From: Ilumatobacter fluminis
GTDB taxonomy: Bacteria; Actinomycetota; Acidimicrobiia; Acidimicrobiales; Ilumatobacteraceae
DNA length: 64,000 nucleotides
Assembly (NCBI RefSeq): GCF_004364865.1
Contig: NZ_SOAU01000001.1
Span: forward strand, 1,178,001-1,242,000
Direction: 5' to 3'
Below are positions 8,131-16,534 of this stretch, in pieces (the first letter of the stretch is position 1; each line of letters starts with the position of its first letter). The translations under genes and the position numbers were made by a program. The notes beneath the pieces were generated by a model. It was given only the letters and a program-made list of their open reading frames with translations, did no database searches and was not told where the DNA came from.

Positions 8131-9043
8131 AGGAGCGGGGCGGGAGGGGCACGAGAACCGATGTGCGTTCCACGTAGGCCCGGTAGTCGGGGTCGTCGCC
8201 CCAGCGCTTCGCACCCCGGGCTTCGAGGAGCGGAATGCCGCTGATGCGGGTGAGCAGCACGATGACGAACACGGGTGAGATCAGCATCACCCAGCGCCAG
8301 CCCGACAGGATCGGGAGTGCCAGGACCGCCATCCCGATCCAGAGGGTGATCTCGCCGAAGTAGTTGGGATGCCTCGACCACGACCAGAGCCCCGAGGTGA
8401 TGAAGCGGCCGTCGTTCGCAGGGTCGCGCTTGAACGCCGACTTCTGTTGATCGGCCACGACCTCGATCACGAAGCCGACTGCCCAGAGGGCGATGCCGAC
8501 GTAGCCGACCCACTCGAGCTCCTCGCGGTCGGCAGCGGTGATGATCGCCAAGGCGCAGGCGGCGGTGAAGAGCACCCAGAGCCCCTGCAGCGTCCAGGTC
8601 ATGAAGAAGCGGAGCGGGTTCGTCTTGATCGCGTCGAACCGGCCGTCGCGCCCGTCGCGCTTGACACGACGGAACAGGAAGCTGCCGAGCCGGCCGGCCC
8701 AGACGGCGACGAGGATCGCTGCGATCCAGGCACGAGCATCGAGATCGTCGCTCAGCACGACGGCAGCGGCGACGACGCTGACGTAGGTGATGCTGCCGGT
8801 CAGGTCGTAGTACGCCTCGGTCTGGGCGGCGTTCGACGGGACGAACACGATCCAGTTGATGAGGTAGGCGAGCGCGGCACAGATCGCGAAGACCGGGAAC
8901 GAGCCGACCTCGACGCTGCCCGAACTGCCGGCGAGGGCGACCAGCACACCGATCGCAATGCTGGCGACGATGCCGATGATGGAGACCTGGTCACGACGGC
9001 GCACGAACGGATGGTACGAAAGCGCGGCCCTCCGGGGATGCAT
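8129..9043 (-). CDS. DUF1295 / steroid 5-alpha-reductase-like membrane protein
   Basis: 304 residues with six to eight transmembrane segments. The C-terminal signature of the DUF1295/isoprenylcysteine methyltransferase-like fold is clear: GLWSWSRHPNYFGEITLWIG (about 240-260), and WGDDPDYRAYVERTSVLVP at the end. Relatives include steroid 5-alpha reductases and NADPH-dependent enoyl reductases of membrane substrates; the bacterial substrate is unknown. The ATG at 9043 is the first in frame; GTG 9004 is an alternative that removes a basic N-terminus. It follows the GNAT gene by 20 nt on the same strand, and its stop codon lies in the flanking palindrome. Confidence 0.78.
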   Translation of the reverse strand: MHPRRAALSYHPFVRRRDQVSIIGIVASIAIGVLVALAGSSGSVEVGSFPVFAICAALAYLINWIVFVPSNAAQTEAYYDLTGSITYVSVVAAAVVLSDDLDARAWIAAILVAVWAGRLGSFLFRRVKRDGRDGRFDAIKTNPLRFFMTWTLQGLWVLFTAACALAIITAADREELEWVGYVGIALWAVGFVIEVVADQQKSAFKRDPANDGRFITSGLWSWSRHPNYFGEITLWIGMAVLALPILSGWRWVMLISPVFVIVLLTRISGIPLLEARGAKRWGDDPDYRAYVERTSVLVPLPPRS

Positions 9044-9063
9044 CGTGGCGCCGACGGGCGCAG

Positions 9064-9504
9064 CTACACGTGCCGGACGATGTCGATGTGGGGGAGGCCG
9101 GTCGCGAGGTCGGTGTACTCCGGGCCCTTCGCCTCGAACCCGTGCCGCTCGTAGAAACCCAGGGCTGCGATGCGCGCCCGTGCCCACACCACCTCGGCAG
9201 CCTGCGAGCGGCATCGGTCGATGCCGCCGTCGAGGAGAGCGGCGCCGACCCCGCTGCCGCGGCGCGACGGGGCGATCGCCATACCGCGTAGTTGATAGCC
9301 GGCGATGGCGGGCAGGTCGGGGTACCGACGGGCCATCCACGTCGAAATCGCGATCAGCGCCTCACCGTCGCGGACACCGAGGTGGAACGTCGTCGACTCG
9401 TCGTCACCGTCGAACACCACCTGATCGCTCCGTGTGCCGTCGCGCAGCACCGAACGTCGGAGCGGATGGGTGTCTCCCGCGGTCAACTCGACGATCCTCA
9501 CCAC
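9064..9504 (-). CDS. GNAT-family N-acetyltransferase
   Basis: 146 residues. The acetyl-CoA-binding core is visible as LRGMAIAPSRRGSGVGAALL (the R/QxxGxG/A pyrophosphate loop) near residues 72-91, followed by the usual ARARIAALGFYERHGFEAKG strand-helix that closes the fold. Substrate unknown; the length fits small-molecule acetyltransferases. It starts with tandem GTG codons (9504/9501). It probably shares a transcript with the DUF1295 gene 20 nt downstream, although the two have no evident functional link. Confidence 0.8.
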   Translation of the reverse strand: MVRIVELTAGDTHPLRRSVLRDGTRSDQVVFDGDDESTTFHLGVRDGEALIAISTWMARRYPDLPAIAGYQLRGMAIAPSRRGSGVGAALLDGGIDRCRSQAAEVVWARARIAALGFYERHGFEAKGPEYTDLATGLPHIDIVRHV

Positions 9505-9519
9505 CGGAGTATGCCGTTC

Positions 9520-9582
9520 GATCCGGGTCGGGTGTCGGACGGAACGGCGACGGAGCGATCCGGGTCGGGTGTCGGATGGAAC
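9520..9582. repeat. 26-bp direct repeat pair, 37-bp period
   Basis: GATCCGGGTCGGGTGTCGGA plus six bases occurs at 9520-9545 and 9557-9582 with one mismatch. It lies in the 166-bp gap between the GNAT start and the thiQ stop. No gene was seen in the gap. Confidence 0.7.
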
Positions 9583-9670
9583 GCCGAGGCGTTTCGGGAG
9601 ATCACCCGACCCGACGTGGTCGTGCGTCTTGCCGTGCCCGCTGGCACCGGCCCTGAACGGTCGTGTCGTT

Positions 9671-10303
9671 TCAGAGGTCGCCGAGGTGGACGGTGCGGTC
9701 GGCGACGGTGGCGGCTTCGTCGGCGTCGTGGGTGACCCACACGGCCGTCGTGCCGACCCGGCGGAGGATCGCAGCGATCTCCACCATCAACCGATCGTGG
9801 AGTTCTCGGTCGAGACCCGTCAGCGGCTCGTCGAGCAGCAGCACCTTCGGGTGCGGCGCCAACGAGCGGGCGACGGCGACGCGTTTCGCCTCACCGCCCG
9901 ACAGGTCGCCGACGTCGCGACCCTCGAACCCCGGGAGACCGACCACCTCGAGGAACTCCGACACCCGGCGCGTGCGTTCGCCACCGGGCATGCGCTGCAT
10001 CTTCAGGCCGTACCCGACGTTGTCGCCGACCGAGAGGTGTGGGAAGAGCTGCTCGTCCTGGAACACCATGCCGACGGCGCGCCGGTGCGTCGGCACGTGC
10101 GTCACGTCGGCGTCGCCGATCCGCACCGTTCCGCTGTCGGGCGGCACCAGTCCGGCGACGACGCGCAGCAGTGTGCTCTTCCCGCTGCCGGAGGGCCCGA
10201 GCAGAGCGACGATCTCACCGTCGGCGACGCGCAACGACACCTCGTCGAGCACGGTGGTGTCGCCGAAGACGACGCTCACATCAGCGACGTCGAGCACGAT
10301 CAC
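9671..10303 (-). CDS. thiQ: Thiamine ABC transporter ATP-binding protein
   Basis: 210-residue ABC ATPase with Walker A GPSGSGKST (about 36-44), Q-loop in MVFQDEQLFPHLSVGDNV, signature LSGGEAKRVAVARSL, Walker B VLLLDEPLTGLD and the switch His in VWVTHDADEA. It energises the permease encoded just upstream; the two ORFs overlap by 23 nt. On sequence alone it could serve thiamine, iron or polyamine uptake. The operon starts with a TPP riboswitch and thiN, so thiamine or a derivative is the inferred substrate. The start is GTG 10303; GTG 10297 is possible. Confidence 0.85.
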   Translation of the reverse strand: MIVLDVADVSVVFGDTTVLDEVSLRVADGEIVALLGPSGSGKSTLLRVVAGLVPPDSGTVRIGDADVTHVPTHRRAVGMVFQDEQLFPHLSVGDNVGYGLKMQRMPGGERTRRVSEFLEVVGLPGFEGRDVGDLSGGEAKRVAVARSLAPHPKVLLLDEPLTGLDRELHDRLMVEIAAILRRVGTTAVWVTHDADEAATVADRTVHLGDL

Positions 10304-11915
10304 CTCGCTTCGTGCCGCTCACGTCGCCACCTGCCAGATCGACCAGGACCACGATCGTGATCGTGGCAGCTGCAAGGATCGCCGACAACGCGAACGCCTG
10401 CGCCTGGAACGAGCCGCCGGTGCGGCCGAGCAGCCGCTCGATGGCGATGGGAAGCGTGTCCGACCCGGTTCGTGACAGGAAGCTCGTCGCTCCGAACTCA
10501 CCGAGCGAGATCGCAGCAGCCAAGCCGGCGGCGATCGCGAGCGGGCGGCGCATCATCGGCAGGGTGGTGGTCGCCCAGGCCCGGATCGGTGGTGCGCCCA
10601 GGGTGGCGGCGGCGGCGCGCAGATCGGGATCGATCGCCCGCACCACCCCGAGCCCCGACCGGACGACGAACGGCAGCGCGACGAGGGCATGGCCGATCGG
10701 AACGAGCCACCACGAGGCGCGCCAGTCGAACGGGTCGGAGTCGAACGTGATCAGCATGCCGAAGCCGATCGTCACCGCCGAGGTGCCGAGCGGGAGCATC
10801 AGCCCGGCGTCGAGCAGCTTGCCGGCGCGGCCGAGTGCGCTGATCGCCACGATGGCGATCGCCCCCAACAGCACGGAGAAGATCGTGGCCCACATCGCCG
10901 TCGTCACCGACCGCCACAGGGCGCCGAGCGGATCGATGCCGAGCGTGAGCCCGGGCCGGATCTCGTCGTTGCCGAGATTGCGCCAGGCGCGGAGGGTGTA
11001 TCCGTCGCGACTCCACAACGAGCGCTCGATCAGGGCGAGGAGCGGTGTCGCGACGAGGACGGTCGCCAGCCCGACCGACAGGCCGACGTACCACCGCTCG
11101 CGCCCACGGGGGCGGCGCCGTTGTGGGGTGGCGACGAGGTCGACGGTGCGAGCGGTGCGACGCTGGATCGAGGTCGACACGACGACGAGCGCGGCGAGGA
11201 CGATCAGCTGCAGGACCGCGAGCACAGCGGCACCGCCGAGATCGCCGAGCTGGGTCGCCCGCCGCCACACCTCGACCTCGATCGTCGCCCGCCCCGTCGT
11301 GCCGAGTACCCGGATCACGCCGTACGAGGTGAACGTGAAGAGGAACACGATCGCCGTGGCCGAAGCGATCGCCGGACGCAGCAGCGGGAGCGTGACGGTG
11401 CGGAACACCCGCCACGGACCCGCGCCGAGCGTGGCGGCGGCCTGCTCGAGTCCGAGCGGCAGTCGCTCCCACACTGCACCGACGGTGCGCACGACCACGG
11501 CGAGATTGAACACGACGTGGGCCCCGAGGATCGCCCACACGCCCCGGTCCATCGAGTCGGGGAGCACGGCGATGATCGCGGCGCCGACGACGACCGTCGG
11601 GAGCACGAACACCGCCGTGAGCAGACCGAGCAGAGCGCGACGACCGCGGAATTCGAACCGGGAGACGGCCCAGGCCGGCCCGAGCCCGGCGGCGAGCGTG
11701 AGCAGGGTGCTCGCGACCGCCTGCCAGGTCGTGAACCAGAGCACCTCCCACGTCGAGTCCCGACCGAACGTCTCGCTCACGGCGTCGGCGCTCAGGCCGC
11801 GCCACATCAGGGTGACGAACGGCCACGCGTAGAACAGCACCAGGAACAGCAACGGCGGCAGCGTGACCGCCGCCACGAACCAGCGCGGCAGACGGTTCGG
11901 GTCGGGCCGGGCCAT
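10281..11915 (-). CDS. thiP: Thiamine ABC transporter permease (fused two-domain)
   Basis: 544-residue inner-membrane protein with about twelve transmembrane segments, made of two BPD-type permease domains in one chain, as in ThiP and FbpB. EAA-loop-like sequences appear in both halves: LEQAAATLGAGPWRVFRTVTLP-like in the first (about 155-175) and DLRAAAATLGAPPIRAWATT in the second. It forms the channel for the ThiB-ThiP-ThiQ importer. It starts 6 nt after the thiB stop and overlaps thiQ, consistent with one operon. Confidence 0.85.
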   Translation of the reverse strand: MARPDPNRLPRWFVAAVTLPPLLFLVLFYAWPFVTLMWRGLSADAVSETFGRDSTWEVLWFTTWQAVASTLLTLAAGLGPAWAVSRFEFRGRRALLGLLTAVFVLPTVVVGAAIIAVLPDSMDRGVWAILGAHVVFNLAVVVRTVGAVWERLPLGLEQAAATLGAGPWRVFRTVTLPLLRPAIASATAIVFLFTFTSYGVIRVLGTTGRATIEVEVWRRATQLGDLGGAAVLAVLQLIVLAALVVVSTSIQRRTARTVDLVATPQRRRPRGRERWYVGLSVGLATVLVATPLLALIERSLWSRDGYTLRAWRNLGNDEIRPGLTLGIDPLGALWRSVTTAMWATIFSVLLGAIAIVAISALGRAGKLLDAGLMLPLGTSAVTIGFGMLITFDSDPFDWRASWWLVPIGHALVALPFVVRSGLGVVRAIDPDLRAAAATLGAPPIRAWATTTLPMMRRPLAIAAGLAAAISLGEFGATSFLSRTGSDTLPIAIERLLGRTGGSFQAQAFALSAILAAATITIVVLVDLAGGDVSGTKRGDRARRR

Positions 11916-11921
11916 GTCAGG

Positions 11922-13115
11922 TCACGACATGATCTCGGTCCACTCGTCGATCCAGGCCGAGCGGTTGGCGTCGATCTCGGCCGGGTCGAGCGACAGCGGC
12001 GAGTCGGGGATCGTCGCGAAGTCGGTGAAGACGGGGTCGAGCTCGACGGTCTCGTTCACCGGCCACACGAACAGGTTGAGCGGCACCTCGCGCTGGAAGC
12101 GCTCCGACACGAGGAAGTCGACGAGCTGACGCGCCGCCTCGGGTGCGTCGGTGCCGGCGAGCACACCGGCGAACTCGACCTGACGGAAGCACGTCTCCGC
12201 GATCACGCCCGTCGGGGCGGTGTCCATCGGCTCCTCGGCGTACAGCACCTCGAACGGCGGGCTCGATCCGTAGCTGACGACGAACGGCCGCTCGCCGCCG
12301 GCCCACGAGAACGACTCGTAGTAGGCGGTCGTCCAGCTGTCGACCACCTCGACGCCGCCGTCGGCGAGCGCCTGCCAGAACTCGGTCCAGTCGTCGCCGA
12401 ACTCGGCGATGGTCGCCATCATGAACGCCAGCCCGGGCGACGACGTCGCCGGGTTCTCCACGACGAGCAGGTCGGCGTGCTCCTCGGCGAGTTCTTCGAG
12501 TGAGGTCGGCGGGTCGATGCCCAGTTCGTCGAGCGCGGCGATGTCGTAGTTCACACACACGTCACCGAAGTCGACCGGGGTCGCCTCGCCGTTCGGCACG
12601 AGGGCGGTGAACTCGGCGGGGACGTCGGCGAGCGCCGGCGACACGTACGGTTCGAACACGCCGGCGTCGACGGCGCGCGACAGGAACGTGTTGTCGATGC
12701 CCCACATCACGTCACCTTCGGGGTTGCCGGCGGTCAGCTCGGCCTTCGAGAGCATCGTCCCGGTGTCACCGGCGACGAGCAGCTCGACCTCGACCCCGGT
12801 CTCGGCGGTGAACTCGGCGAGTGCCTGGTGCACGGGGTTCTCGTCGTCGGCCGCCGGGAACGAGTCGTACGCCACGAGGGTGACGGTCTCGGCGCCGGCC
12901 CCGTCGTCGCTCTCCTCGTCGGCTTCGTCGGTCGCCGACGTCGTCTCGTCGGTCACGACGGTGTCGTCAACGGGTTCGTCGGCCGACTCCTCGACAGCGG
13001 CGTCGTTCGGTTGGGTGTCGGCGCTGCCCTCGGTGTCATTGCTGTCGTCGCCGCAGGCGGCGACGACGAGGCCGAGTGCGAGCACGGCGGCAGTCAGGCG
13101 AGTGGTGGCTCTCAT
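11922..13115 (-). CDS. thiB: Thiamine-type ABC transporter substrate-binding lipoprotein
   Basis: 397 residues. A lipoprotein signal peptide ends at VVAAC (Cys21), followed by an unusually long acidic Asp/Glu/Thr/Ser-rich linker (about 22-75) that would tether the domain to the membrane. The mature part has the ThiB-type opening TLVAYDSFPAADDENP and a WGIDNTFLSRAVDAGVFEPY segment typical of family 1 iron/thiamine-binding proteins. A strong site AAGGAGTT precedes the ATG at 13115, which overlaps the thiN stop by 4 nt. It captures thiamine, TMP or TPP outside the membrane for ThiP/ThiQ; the ligand is inferred from riboswitch context. Confidence 0.87.
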   Translation of the reverse strand: MRATTRLTAAVLALGLVVAACGDDSNDTEGSADTQPNDAAVEESADEPVDDTVVTDETTSATDEADEESDDGAGAETVTLVAYDSFPAADDENPVHQALAEFTAETGVEVELLVAGDTGTMLSKAELTAGNPEGDVMWGIDNTFLSRAVDAGVFEPYVSPALADVPAEFTALVPNGEATPVDFGDVCVNYDIAALDELGIDPPTSLEELAEEHADLLVVENPATSSPGLAFMMATIAEFGDDWTEFWQALADGGVEVVDSWTTAYYESFSWAGGERPFVVSYGSSPPFEVLYAEEPMDTAPTGVIAETCFRQVEFAGVLAGTDAPEAARQLVDFLVSERFQREVPLNLFVWPVNETVELDPVFTDFATIPDSPLSLDPAEIDANRSAWIDEWTEIMS

Positions 13116-13777
13116 GGCAACTCCTTGGTCGTTGCAGGGGGATGGGAGAAGATGGTCAGGACGCCGGTCGAGACGGTGACCTCGGTGTCGGCGCCGGTCG
13201 TGACGTTGCTGACGCCGTGCCCGACGAGGGGTGCGAGTTCGGCGTCGTGGAGCGGCCACTCGGCGCCGGTGATCGACACGCCGGTGCACCGTCCGTGGGT
13301 CGCCACGAGCGAGATCGTCGCGCCGGGTTCGGTGACGAGATGGATTCGGCCTGGCCCGTGCAGCACGTGGAACCGCTGGGCGCCCCACCACCCTTCGAGC
13401 ACCGGGACTCCGGTCAGACCCGGTGCCCCGAGTGCACCGATCGCGGTGAACGTGTGATCGAGCCGATCACCGGGCCCGGCGATCAACACGACTCGGGCGG
13501 GGGCGAACGACAGCGCCATCGCGAGTGCGAGTTCGGTGTCGGTGAGGTCTTTCGCCGGGTCGTGCCGCTCGATGGTGGTGTGTGCTTCGGCCCAGGCGAG
13601 GCCGTCGGCCGAGATCGAGTCGAGATCGCCCACCAACGCCGCAGGGGTCACGCCGGCGGCGAGTGCATGGTCGAGCGCTCCGTCCGCGGCGATGACGATC
13701 GCGTTCGGCGGGATGTGCGCAACGGCGTCGGCGTCGAGCGGGGCTGCCCCGGTGACGACGACCACGGTTTCGTTCAT
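13112..13777 (-). CDS. thiN: Thiamine diphosphokinase
   Basis: 221 residues; transfers pyrophosphate from ATP to thiamine to make the cofactor TPP. ThiN/Tnr3 motifs visible are VIAADGALDHALAAG (about 28-42), LVGDLDSIS with its metal-binding acidic residues, HDPAKDLTDTELAL (the conserved K-D-x-TD-x-E block), GPGDRLDHTFTAI, and a C-terminal ISLVATHGRCTGVSITGAEW beta domain. It is the first gene after the TPP riboswitch, with GGAGG 6 nt before the ATG. It is coupled to thiB, so imported thiamine is pyrophosphorylated by the same operon. Confidence 0.93.
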   Translation of the reverse strand: MNETVVVVTGAAPLDADAVAHIPPNAIVIAADGALDHALAAGVTPAALVGDLDSISADGLAWAEAHTTIERHDPAKDLTDTELALAMALSFAPARVVLIAGPGDRLDHTFTAIGALGAPGLTGVPVLEGWWGAQRFHVLHGPGRIHLVTEPGATISLVATHGRCTGVSITGAEWPLHDAELAPLVGHGVSNVTTGADTEVTVSTGVLTIFSHPPATTKELP

Positions 13778-13782
13778 GCGCT

Positions 13783-13868
13783 TCCTCCGCCGGCATTATC
13801 CGGATCAGGTTCTCGGGTCGGTGGAGGCGTCCACCCTCTCAGCCCGTCGTTCCGCGAGCTCCCCGTTC
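13783..13868 (-). promoter_or_regulatory. TPP (thi-box) riboswitch
   Basis: Read on the minus strand the leader holds the conserved aptamer blocks in order: GGGGAGC, GGGCTGAGAGGG, ACCCGAGAACCTGATCCGG, and GGATAATGCCGGCGGAGG. The CTGAGA and CTGATC..ATAATGCC cores are the invariant TPP-binding elements. The 3' end of the aptamer includes the GGAGG that is also the ribosome binding site of thiN. Translational control (site hidden when TPP is bound) is therefore likely, and no intervening terminator is visible. It would control thiN-thiB-thiP-thiQ together. Confidence 0.95.
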
Positions 13869-13927
13869 GGTTGCCGTTCACATTACCGCGACTTGTCGGC
13901 GAACCACCGGTGTGATCGGATGGCCGA

Positions 13928-15343
13928 GTGGACGGGGACCGCATCGAGATCGAACTCGTCCCCACCGACGGGGGCGCTCATCGCTCGTCGCCGCCGACCC
14001 GGCAACCCAGTTCGTCGGCTGCCCCGTCGTCCGGATCGCCCCACGTGCTCGAGGCCGACACGTCCGACGTCGAGTCGCCGGACGAACCCTCGGACGGCCA
14101 GAGCCGAACCGTCGCGATCGCAGCCGGTGTCGGACTCGTGGCGCTGCTGCTCGGATGGGTCGTCGGCCGTGCCGGCGGCAGCGACGAGACGGCGACAGAG
14201 CCTGCGACCACGGCCGAGGCGACCTCGCCGCCGACGACCGAACAGGACGACGCGGCGACACCGATCGACACGATCGCACCACTCGACGAACCCGAGCCGC
14301 TCGACGAACGCGGGCCGCTCGAGTCGTGGCCGCCCGTGTCCCGGCAACAGAACGCGACCGACCTGGTCGAGAACGGCGCCGCCATCTCGACCCGCGACGT
14401 CGAGATCGACGAACGGCTCGTCGGATACGACCTCCGTCTCGTCGCCCTGGCCGGCATCGACGTCGCCGAGCTCGATCTCGGGAGCGGCACGGTCAGCGAC
14501 TACGTGCTCGACGGACTGCCCCGCAACCTCAGCTCCGCACTGATCGCCGGCGACGACTGGATCGTGCTGCCGATGTACGACGGCCGCGACGCCTACGTGG
14601 TCTTCGACGACGGCACGGTCGACCGGTCCCGTCTGGCTCCCGATGGTCACCAGACGCTGTATGTCGAGGGCACCGATCGGTTCTGGCGACCTCCGTCGTC
14701 GTACTTCCCGAGCGGCGGGTTCGAACTCGAGGAGGTGGGCCTCGACGGTGAACCGACGGGCCGGACGATCCTGTTGCCGTCGAACGTCTGGCCGGCATTC
14801 GTCGACCCGCGCGGCGGTGTGATCGTCCAGTCGAGCGGTCGATGGTTCACCGTCGACGAGGTGGATTCGGCCGCACTCGGCGTCGGCGAGCTGATCGCGC
14901 TCGACGCGAACACCCTGGTCCTGAACGACTGCGTCACGCTCGACGACTGTGGCCTGTGGCGGGTCGACCGGGAGACGGGGACGACCACGCGAGCGCCGAT
15001 CGATCTCGAACGGTTGGGGACGCGACTCCTGCCGGCCGCGTGGTGGACCGGCGACCCCGGTGCAGGCCTCTCGCCCGACGGCCGGTGGCTCGCCGCGACC
15101 GTCGAACGCGACGGCGGCGCCGTCGACGCCGTCCTCGTCGACCTGTTGACGGGTGCGTCGACCGATCTCGAAGGTGGACGACCCGGCCCGCCGGCGCTGG
15201 TGTGGACCGACGACAGCCGGTTCGTGATCTCGCTCACGCCGATGGGCTCACCGACGGCGTACGACGTCGAGACCGGCGAGACGTTCCCGGTCGTGACCGA
15301 CGATCAACCCGTCGGCTGGAACACCCTCACCGCCCGCAGCTGA
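13928..15343 (+). CDS. Membrane-anchored protein with predicted beta-propeller ectodomain, unknown function
   Basis: 471 residues. A hydrophilic, Ser/Pro-rich cytoplasmic N-terminus (1-60) is followed by one transmembrane helix (about 62-82, AIAAGVGLVALLLGWVVG), a Thr/Pro/Asp-rich stalk (about 85-140), and a roughly 330-residue external domain. The ectodomain repeats short strand patterns such as LSPDGRWLAATVERDGG and LVWTDDSRFVISLTPMG, as in WD40/TolB-like propellers. Two Cys in NDCVTLDDCGLWRV may form a disulphide. The start is GTG 13928, with no clear ribosome binding site. No family was recognised. It is divergent from the thiamine operon and convergent with surE. Confidence 0.7.
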   Translation: MDGDRIEIELVPTDGGAHRSSPPTRQPSSSAAPSSGSPHVLEADTSDVESPDEPSDGQSRTVAIAAGVGLVALLLGWVVGRAGGSDETATEPATTAEATSPPTTEQDDAATPIDTIAPLDEPEPLDERGPLESWPPVSRQQNATDLVENGAAISTRDVEIDERLVGYDLRLVALAGIDVAELDLGSGTVSDYVLDGLPRNLSSALIAGDDWIVLPMYDGRDAYVVFDDGTVDRSRLAPDGHQTLYVEGTDRFWRPPSSYFPSGGFELEEVGLDGEPTGRTILLPSNVWPAFVDPRGGVIVQSSGRWFTVDEVDSAALGVGELIALDANTLVLNDCVTLDDCGLWRVDRETGTTTRAPIDLERLGTRLLPAAWWTGDPGAGLSPDGRWLAATVERDGGAVDAVLVDLLTGASTDLEGGRPGPPALVWTDDSRFVISLTPMGSPTAYDVETGETFPVVTDDQPVGWNTLTARS

Positions 15344-15391
15344 CGTAACGGTCACACAGCGAACGGGGTCGTCTCCGACCACATTCGTGCG

Positions 15392-16219
15392 TCAGGTGAA
15401 CATCGAGGCGAGCGACGCTTCGGCCGAGCCCATGTCGGTGCGGGGTTCGTGGACGAACCGGCTGAGGTAGCTGACCGAGACGATGCCGGCCTCGACCGCG
15501 CCACCGTCGGTGTCGACGGGCAGGTCGACGAGGTCGCCGGAGCGGATGTCGAAGTCGAACACGCCGGGTTCACCGTCACGCTCGACCAGCTGGGCCTTCG
15601 TCATCGAACGCGGTGGCTGGTGTCCGACTTCGGTGATCGACCAGCCCTGCAACTCGTCGAGTTCGACGTTCGGGACGTTGACGTTCGCGACCACCGGCTC
15701 GCTCGGGAGATCGGTGAGCATGCCCTCGACGAAGTGGGCGGCGACCGCGGCGGCGGTCGGCCACTTCTGCTGGGAGATGGCGTCCTGGTAGGCCTGGCCC
15801 TCGGTCGCCCACGTCGACTGCTGGCTGATCGCCACGCCCGACCAGCCGCCGTTGCGACCGGTGAGGCACGCGCCGACGGTGCCCGAGTGGTAGACCGACC
15901 GGCCGACGTTGGCGCCCGGGTTGATGCCCGACACGACCAGGTCGAACGGGGCGCCGAACGCTCCCAGGCGGGCGTAGAACGTGCAGAGTGCCGGCGGGCC
16001 GTCGATCGCCCACGCCTCGACGATGCCGCCGACGGGGAAGTCGGGACGGCGTGTCACCGTCGGGTGGCTCTCCCAGATCGCGCCGATCGCTGCGCCGGCT
16101 CCCGAGTACTCGCTCGCCGGGGCGATCACGGTCACCTCGCCGAGCGGGGCGACCGCCTCGGCCAGATGCATGATGCCGGGAGCGTCGATGCCGTCGTCGT
16201 TCGTCACCAGGATGCGCAC
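15392..16219 (-). CDS. surE: 5'/3'-nucleotidase SurE
   Basis: 275 residues. SurE hydrolyses nucleoside 5'- and 3'-monophosphates using a divalent metal. The N-terminal signature MRILVTNDDGIDAPGI supplies two metal-binding aspartates; YSGAGAAIG holds the usual Ser, and VSGINPGANVGRSVYHSGTVGA includes the conserved Asn. Length is normal. The GTG at 16219 is preceded by GGGAGG. The upstream side (toward 16.5 kb) carries the five-copy palindromic array, so its promoter must lie in or beside that array. Confidence 0.93.
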   Translation of the reverse strand: MRILVTNDDGIDAPGIMHLAEAVAPLGEVTVIAPASEYSGAGAAIGAIWESHPTVTRRPDFPVGGIVEAWAIDGPPALCTFYARLGAFGAPFDLVVSGINPGANVGRSVYHSGTVGACLTGRNGGWSGVAISQQSTWATEGQAYQDAISQQKWPTAAAVAAHFVEGMLTDLPSEPVVANVNVPNVELDELQGWSITEVGHQPPRSMTKAQLVERDGEPGVFDFDIRSGDLVDLPVDTDGGAVEAGIVSVSYLSRFVHEPRTDMGSAEASLASMFT

Positions 16220-16299
16220 CCTCCCTGCCTACCAGCCCCCGGTGAACAACCGGCCATCGCACGATGAACGCCGCCCCCCTCCCGACCACCAACCGCCCC

Positions 16300-16534
16300 G
16301 GACGCCCAGGCGATTGAATCGACCAGGTGTCCGGCCGGACGTGGGTGTGGTGCCCGGCCCCGGACGCCCAGGCGATTGAATCCACCAGGTGTCCGACGGT
16401 GGACGCCCAGGCGATTTGATCGACCAGGCGTCCGGCCGGACGTGGGTGTGGTGCCCGGCCCCGGACGCCCAGGCGATTGAATCCACCAGGTGTCCACCGG
16501 TGGACGCCCAGGCGATTTAATCGACCAGGCGTCC
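16300..16534. repeat. Array of five 33-bp imperfect palindromes with alternating spacing
   Basis: Units at 16300, 16362, 16401, 16463 and 16502 each begin GGACGCCCAGGCGATT and end GACCAGGTGTCC or GACCAGGCGTCC. Start-to-start distances are 62, 39, 62 and 39 bp, so the larger tandem unit is 101 bp. The long spacer (29 nt) is identical in both occurrences; the short ones are GACGGT and ACCGGT. Within a unit, base n pairs with base 34-n at 13 of 16 positions. The last copy contains the stop codon (TAA) of the DMT gene. Spacers are not unique, so this is not CRISPR. Confidence 0.9.

Noticed and set aside
9671-13115. Iron(III) or polyamine importer reading of the ABC genes
   Set aside because: Domain types alone permit it, but the operon begins with a TPP riboswitch and thiamine diphosphokinase, so thiamine uptake is the better call.
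16300-16534. Repeat array resembling CRISPR (33-bp repeats with spacers)
   Set aside because: Spacers are only two types (29 nt and 6 nt) and are repeated rather than unique; no cas gene is in the window.
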